The notes under the pieces: model-generated | Seen by the model: the letters and a program-made list of their open reading frames with translations, nothing else | Told to the model about the DNA's origin: nothing | Database searches by the model: none | DNA from: Roseitranquillus sp963749675 | Lineage (GTDB): Bacteria; Pseudomonadota; Alphaproteobacteria; Rhodobacterales; Rhodobacteraceae | NCBI GenBank assembly: GCA_963749675.1 | Contig: CAVVNT010000006.1 | Location: 59,776-123,775 of the forward strand | Reading direction: 5' to 3' | Length of the DNA stretch: 64,000 bases | Program-made: the position numbers and the translations under genes | Part shown: positions 61,401-64,000 of the stretch, one piece after another | Numbering within the stretch: position 1 is the stretch's first letter | Layout of the letters: every line of letters starts with the position of its first letter

Positions 61401-61590
61401 CTTCGACGGGCGCTGGATTTATCAGGTCGGCATGCCCTGGCATTTCGGCTGGGAGGGCGAGGCGACGGGCGACATCGCCAACGTCCTGACCGCCGCCGTC
61501 GGCGACCCGAACACCTCGATGCATGAGAACAAGTCCCTGACCTGCGCCGTTCGGCGAGGCCGCCTGATGCGAGGAGTAGCCGCCGAATGA
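58402..61590 (+). CDS. Formate dehydrogenase, molybdopterin alpha subunit (cysteine type)
   Basis: Oxidises formate to CO2. The 1,062-residue protein is a DMSO-reductase family member. Its N-terminal [4Fe-4S] site is SVCPYCAVGCSTLM...GTLCPKGAN. In place of selenocysteine it has cysteine at QARVCHSNSVPGLGASFGRG, followed by SGRD-type cofactor segments such as GSNMAEAHPIAFRFVMQAKE and HVDPRFTRTSALADIHASIR. The C-terminal molybdopterin dinucleotide domain includes HHCGGTPTRGVPHTAELQPE. No twin-arginine signal is visible in the first 60 residues, unlike periplasmic FDH-N. Beta and NrfD-like subunits follow with overlaps. Confidence 0.92.
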   Translation: MSRLRPGPGQRARHFLRNWSLPRQAQGQSHHSDAARSEMSENLRPRLEDADDIGVSVCPYCAVGCSTLMYAKNRHLIHVEGNPDSPINAGTLCPKGANLFGLHTAPNRLAKVKYRRPHATEWEEVSLDWAMDRIAYLTKKTRDETFVEALPDGTPVNHTLAIASLGGATLDNEENYLIKKGFGGGLGMVWIENQARVCHSNSVPGLGASFGRGAATMAQWDLANSDYVLIMGSNMAEAHPIAFRFVMQAKERGAKIIHVDPRFTRTSALADIHASIRTGTDIAFLGGVVRHILENDLWFRDWALNYTNLATIIEPGFESPSEREDGRFSGWNERKHAFDYDSWQYEGLVVPSALSEHYLNTAESFSEIASRLEDGPPPQDPTLQHPMCVYQILRRHYAPYTPEMVEEVTGCPRALFLKIADTIAAASGRDKTGAIAYAVGWNHHTVGVQMIRAAGVMQSLLGNVGRPGGGIIALRGHCSIQGSTDIPTLYNMLPNYLPQPNAFKPEAGSYDAFLENETIPTGWWHNFPKYMTSLLRAWYGDAAAPENEWGFHWLPKIVGDHSQLALTLAMNDGLIKGLFLMGQNVVMGGSNSKMVQRGLAKLDWLVVRDTDEIEASNFWLKGHPVRNGEITPEEIGTEVFLMPAELAGEKAGSFTNTHRLIQWHDKVVDGPGDSRSELWFVHHLMKRLRTMYAGSDAPRDQALLNITWDYPEISARGDVDGEAVLKEINGYTWSDRKQLESFKELKDDGSTACGAWLYCGTYPGFNKTRERKADGPNGPGTHLGWAFAWPANRRTLYNRASADPEGRPWSEKKKLVWWDEAKGEWESPDAIDFEPKKRPDYRPNWEAGCQGMDAIRGDEPFIMMPDGRAAIWSPSGLKDGPLPAHYEPVESPGRNPLHHPQRQSPVAKMFARDDNPLHEPGDPRFPHVLTTYRLTEHHCGGTPTRGVPHTAELQPEGFAELPPELAAELGVDTLDWIVISTARGAIETRAMVTERLRPLRFDGRWIYQVGMPWHFGWEGEATGDIANVLTAAVGDPNTSMHENKSLTCAVRRGRLMRGVAAE

Positions 61591-62435
61591 GCTTCGACCT
61601 GCTGCACGAGGCCCGCCGCACCGCCGGCACCGAGATCGAGCCCGGCCGCGCCTACGGCTTCTTCACCGACACCTCGGTCTGCATCGGCTGCAAGGCCTGC
61701 GAGGTCGCCTGCAAGGAATGGAACCAGCTGCCCGCCGAGAAGGACGGTCTGTCGGGCATGAGCTACGACAACACCGTCGATCTATCCGCCACCACCTGGC
61801 GCCATGTCGCGTTCATCGAGCAGATGGACCACCGGCCGGACGGCGAGACACCGGAGTTCCAGAGCCGATGGCTGATGTCCTCGGACGTCTGCAAGCATTG
61901 CGATCCGGCGCCCTGCCTGGAGGCCTGCCCGACCGGCGCCCTCTTCCGCACGGAGTTCGACACCGTCGTCGTGCAGCAGGACATCTGCAACGGCTGCGGC
62001 TACTGCGTGCCGGCCTGTCCGTTCGGCGTCGTCGACCTCGACGAGATCGACGGCAAGGCGCATAAATGCACAATGTGCTACGATCGGCTTAAGGGCGGCC
62101 TCGAACCTGCCTGCTCCAAGGCTTGCCCCACCGACTCGATCCAGTTCGGCCCGCTCGACGAGCTGATCCCCCGCGCGGAGGATCGCGTCGCCGCCCTGCA
62201 CGAGCGGGGTACCGACGACGCCTACCTCTACGGCGCGCCCGGCCACCCGGGCGCCACTGGCGGCATCGAGAAGCTGAACGCCTTCTTCCTCCTCCTCGAC
62301 CGGCCGGAGGTCTACAATTTCCCTGCCGCCCCGACGCGGCCGGCGACGCGGATCGGCCCGGCGCTGGGCACCGGCCTCGCCGCCTTCGCGGGACTTGCCC
62401 TCGCGGCGACAGCGCTCCTGGGTCGTCGCGGATGA
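61587..62435 (+). CDS. Formate dehydrogenase iron-sulfur beta subunit
   Basis: A 282-residue electron-transfer subunit with four cysteine clusters typical of FdnH/FdhB-type ferredoxins: VCIGCKACEVACKEW, VCKHCDPAPCLEACPTGALF, ICNGCGYCVPACPFGVVDLD and CTMCYDRLKGGLEPACSKAC. A single C-terminal membrane helix (ALGTGLAAFAGLALAATALL) anchors it. It overlaps the alpha stop by four bases and the membrane subunit's start by four bases. Confidence 0.95.
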   Translation: MSFDLLHEARRTAGTEIEPGRAYGFFTDTSVCIGCKACEVACKEWNQLPAEKDGLSGMSYDNTVDLSATTWRHVAFIEQMDHRPDGETPEFQSRWLMSSDVCKHCDPAPCLEACPTGALFRTEFDTVVVQQDICNGCGYCVPACPFGVVDLDEIDGKAHKCTMCYDRLKGGLEPACSKACPTDSIQFGPLDELIPRAEDRVAALHERGTDDAYLYGAPGHPGATGGIEKLNAFFLLLDRPEVYNFPAAPTRPATRIGPALGTGLAAFAGLALAATALLGRRG

Positions 62436-63418
62436 GCCGGCGCCACTCTAACGGCGCCTGGCGCGGTCAGAGCTATTATGGTCTGCCGCCCCTGAAGAAT
62501 CCGCAATGGGACTGGAAGGTCAGCGGCTACATCGCCATCGTCGGTGCGGCCGGCGCGGCGCAGGCGCTCGCCTGGGTTGGCTCGCTGCGCGACCGCGAGA
62601 AGTTTCGCGGCGCCCGGCGCAACGCCAACCTCATCGGCCTCGCAGCGACGGCCACGGGTTCGGCGCTGCTGATCGCCGACCTCAAGACCCCGCGTCGATT
62701 CTACAACATGCTCCGCATCCTGCGGCCGACATCGCCGATGTCGGTCGGCACCTACATCCTCGGCGCCTTCGGCCTCACCACGGCCGTCTCGGCCATCGGC
62801 GACCTCCCGGCCGTTCGCCACCGCCCGGCGCTTATGCGCCTCGCCGATGTTGCCCAGACCGGAGCGGCGCTGAGCGGCGCAGGCGCGGCCACCTATACGG
62901 CGGCGCTGATGTCGGCCACATCGAATCCCTACTGGGCCGCCGCACCTCGCGGCCTAGGCGCGCAATTCGCCACATCGTCGGTCGCGGCGGGCGCCGCCGC
63001 CCTGGCTCTCGGCGAGCGTGCCGGAGGCCGAAGCGAAACGGCGGGGCGACTGGAGGACGTCGCTGCGGTCGCAAGCGCCAGCCATGTCGGTTCAAGCCTC
63101 GCCGCCGGTCGTCGCCGTCGCAAAGCAGACGTGCAGGGCGCGGTCCAGGAAATTTCGCATAGGTCGGAGACCATCGACCTCCTGATCGCGGGTGCGCTGC
63201 CCATGGCGGCCTACGCGCTGAACCACGCCGCGCAACGCAGATTTCCCGCGGCCGCCGCCACCGGCTCGCTGGCGCTGCTCGCAGGATCGTTCCTGATGCG
63301 CCACGGCATCCTCGAAACCGGCAAGAAGGCGTCCCGGCGCCCAGAGGCCGCCTTCGGCCTCGCGCAGGTGCGACACCTGCCCGAAACACGGCGGCGTCGT
63401 CTACGCGAGCGGGTGTGA
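62432..63418 (+). CDS. NrfD/PsrC-like membrane subunit
   Basis: A 328-residue polytopic protein: YYGLPPLKNPQWDWKVSGYI, LIADLKTPRRFYNMLRILRP and TSPMSVGTYILGAFGLTTAV are NrfD/PsrC-family features, with about eight helices. It probably passes electrons from the Fe-S subunit to or from the quinone pool without haem. It overlaps the beta gene and ends at the start of the last gene of the operon. Confidence 0.88.
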   Translation: MSRRHSNGAWRGQSYYGLPPLKNPQWDWKVSGYIAIVGAAGAAQALAWVGSLRDREKFRGARRNANLIGLAATATGSALLIADLKTPRRFYNMLRILRPTSPMSVGTYILGAFGLTTAVSAIGDLPAVRHRPALMRLADVAQTGAALSGAGAATYTAALMSATSNPYWAAAPRGLGAQFATSSVAAGAAALALGERAGGRSETAGRLEDVAAVASASHVGSSLAAGRRRRKADVQGAVQEISHRSETIDLLIAGALPMAAYALNHAAQRRFPAAAATGSLALLAGSFLMRHGILETGKKASRRPEAAFGLAQVRHLPETRRRRLRERV

Positions 63419-63777
63419 TGGACGCCCGACTCCAGCAGTGCGCACGACTGGCGATCGACCGCCTCCAGCATGTCCTCGACCGCGGGCCCGAGGTCACGCA
63501 TCAAGAGCTTCAGGCGGCCACGAATGCCGTCATCTCCTTCCGCGACCGAGCGATCCGCAAGCACCGCGAGGGCGCCGCCTCCGAAGCTTGCCTCGACCGG
63601 GCGAACGCGCTTGTCAGCCTCGCCTACGGTGCCGAGTTCCCCCTGAGCGGGCTCCACTTCAGCCGCATCGCCCTGACCTGCGAAGGAATGTCCCGGTTGC
63701 TTGTCGAAGAAGCCTCCGAAGATGGCCGGCGGCCAGGGACGGGGGTGATGGGACGCGGCACTTTTCGAAGGGTTTGA
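63418..63777 (+). CDS. Small protein of unknown function ending the formate dehydrogenase operon
   Basis: A 119-residue soluble, helical protein: MDARLQQCARLAIDRLQHVL then TRHQELQAATNAVISFRDRA-like helices and NALVSLAYGAEFPLSGLHFS. Its ATG overlaps the preceding stop by one base (TGATG), so it belongs to the operon. I do not recognise the family; a maturation or regulatory role is only an inference from position. Confidence 0.6.
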   Translation: MDARLQQCARLAIDRLQHVLDRGPEVTHQELQAATNAVISFRDRAIRKHREGAASEACLDRANALVSLAYGAEFPLSGLHFSRIALTCEGMSRLLVEEASEDGRRPGTGVMGRGTFRRV

Positions 63778-63824
63778 CCGGGCGACCATGACCGCACGCT
63801 GGAACTCAAGCGAATGGGAGGTCT

Positions 63825-64000
63825 TCAGAAGATCCGTGCCTTCGCCTCCGCCTCGCCCCCGAAGCGGTGGAGACGGTATTCCGAGGGTGTGGCGTCCGTG
63901 AAACGGCGGAAGGCGCGCGTGAAGTGTTGCGGGCTCTCGTCACCCGCCATCATGGCGACGTCGATGACCTTCGCGGCGGGATCATCGAGGCGCCTGCAGG
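63825..64000 (-). CDS. AraC-family transcriptional regulator, 3' end only
   Basis: The minus-strand frame carries VIDVAMMAGDESPQHFTRAF then RRFTDATPSEYRLHRFGGEA and a stop. This is the second helix-turn-helix and tail of an AraC-type DNA-binding domain. The rest lies outside the window. It converges on the formate dehydrogenase operon. Confidence 0.9.
   Translation of the reverse strand, partial: CRRLDDPAAKVIDVAMMAGDESPQHFTRAFRRFTDATPSEYRLHRFGGEAEAKARIF

Noticed and set aside
59074..61524. An 816-codon minus-strand frame opposite formate dehydrogenase
   Set aside because: Shadow of the alpha subunit's codon pattern; no domains, no ribosome site and low-complexity composition.

Overview
The window is a 64 kb chromosomal segment of a GC-rich alphaproteobacterium. 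Protein content points to Rhodobacterales (Rhodobacteraceae/Paracoccaceae): the LepA, L28, GlyA, GlnE and MaeB sequences, Entner-Doudoroff genes, several small families typical of that group (DUF2852, DUF3072, an RSP_7527-like peptide, an RSP_2648-like PIN protein) and an HPt/sigma-54-type regulator pair. Most of it is ordinary housekeeping DNA with short gaps and many 1-17 bp gene overlaps. No rRNA operon, CRISPR array, phage or replication origin was seen.

Layout. (1) 0-5.7 kb: fatty-acid beta-oxidation (thiolase, FadJ-type hydratase/dehydrogenase, acyl-CoA synthetase). (2) 5.7-11.3 kb: a membrane protein facing a minus-strand nucleoside-salvage operon cdd-deoA-deoB-add-upp. (3) 11.4-16.8 kb: maeB and prpE with small genes. 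(4) 16.8-24.4 kb: an HPt protein and its sigma-54-type response regulator, YceI and cytochrome b561, NAD kinase, an O-antigen-ligase-like protein, glyA, an esterase and an entericidin-like lipoprotein. (5) 24.4-33.9 kb: the accessory part, with a frame-shifted universal stress gene, a broken cytochrome b561, small lipoproteins, two near-identical 1,290 bp IS5-type elements, a third transposase, IS relics and truncated genes. (6) 33.3-35.8 kb: lepA followed one base later by a DUF4160-DUF2442-DUF2283-membrane-protein cassette whose last gene is cut exactly by IS copy 2. (7) 35.8-37.3 kb: a promoter with a palindromic operator driving a Tat-exported protein and a PiuC-type dioxygenase. (8) 37.4-53.2 kb: lipoproteins, sirtuin, rpmB, meaB, MFS, metG, tRNA-Leu, rhomboid, suhB, PIN protein, rRNA methyltransferase, edd-eda. 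(9) 53.3-57.9 kb: glnE, DUF2852, RDD and arginyltransferase genes. (10) 58.2-63.8 kb: a membrane-bound formate dehydrogenase operon (alpha, beta, NrfD-like and two small unknowns), then an AraC-type regulator running off the edge.

Pathways. Acyl-CoA activation, the FadJ-like protein and thiolase form a beta-oxidation unit. prpE and meaB suggest propionyl-CoA/methylmalonyl-CoA metabolism. edd-eda gives the Entner-Doudoroff pathway, maeB feeds pyruvate/NADPH, and the salvage operon recycles nucleosides and bases. Formate oxidation would feed electrons through an Fe-S subunit to the membrane.

Quality caveat. Single-base frame breaks affect otherwise well-conserved genes (acyl-CoA synthetase, universal stress protein, meaB, metG, rlmI-like, edd, eda), mostly between 39.8 and 52.9 kb. 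They look more like consensus errors than true decay and should be checked before any of these genes is called a pseudogene.
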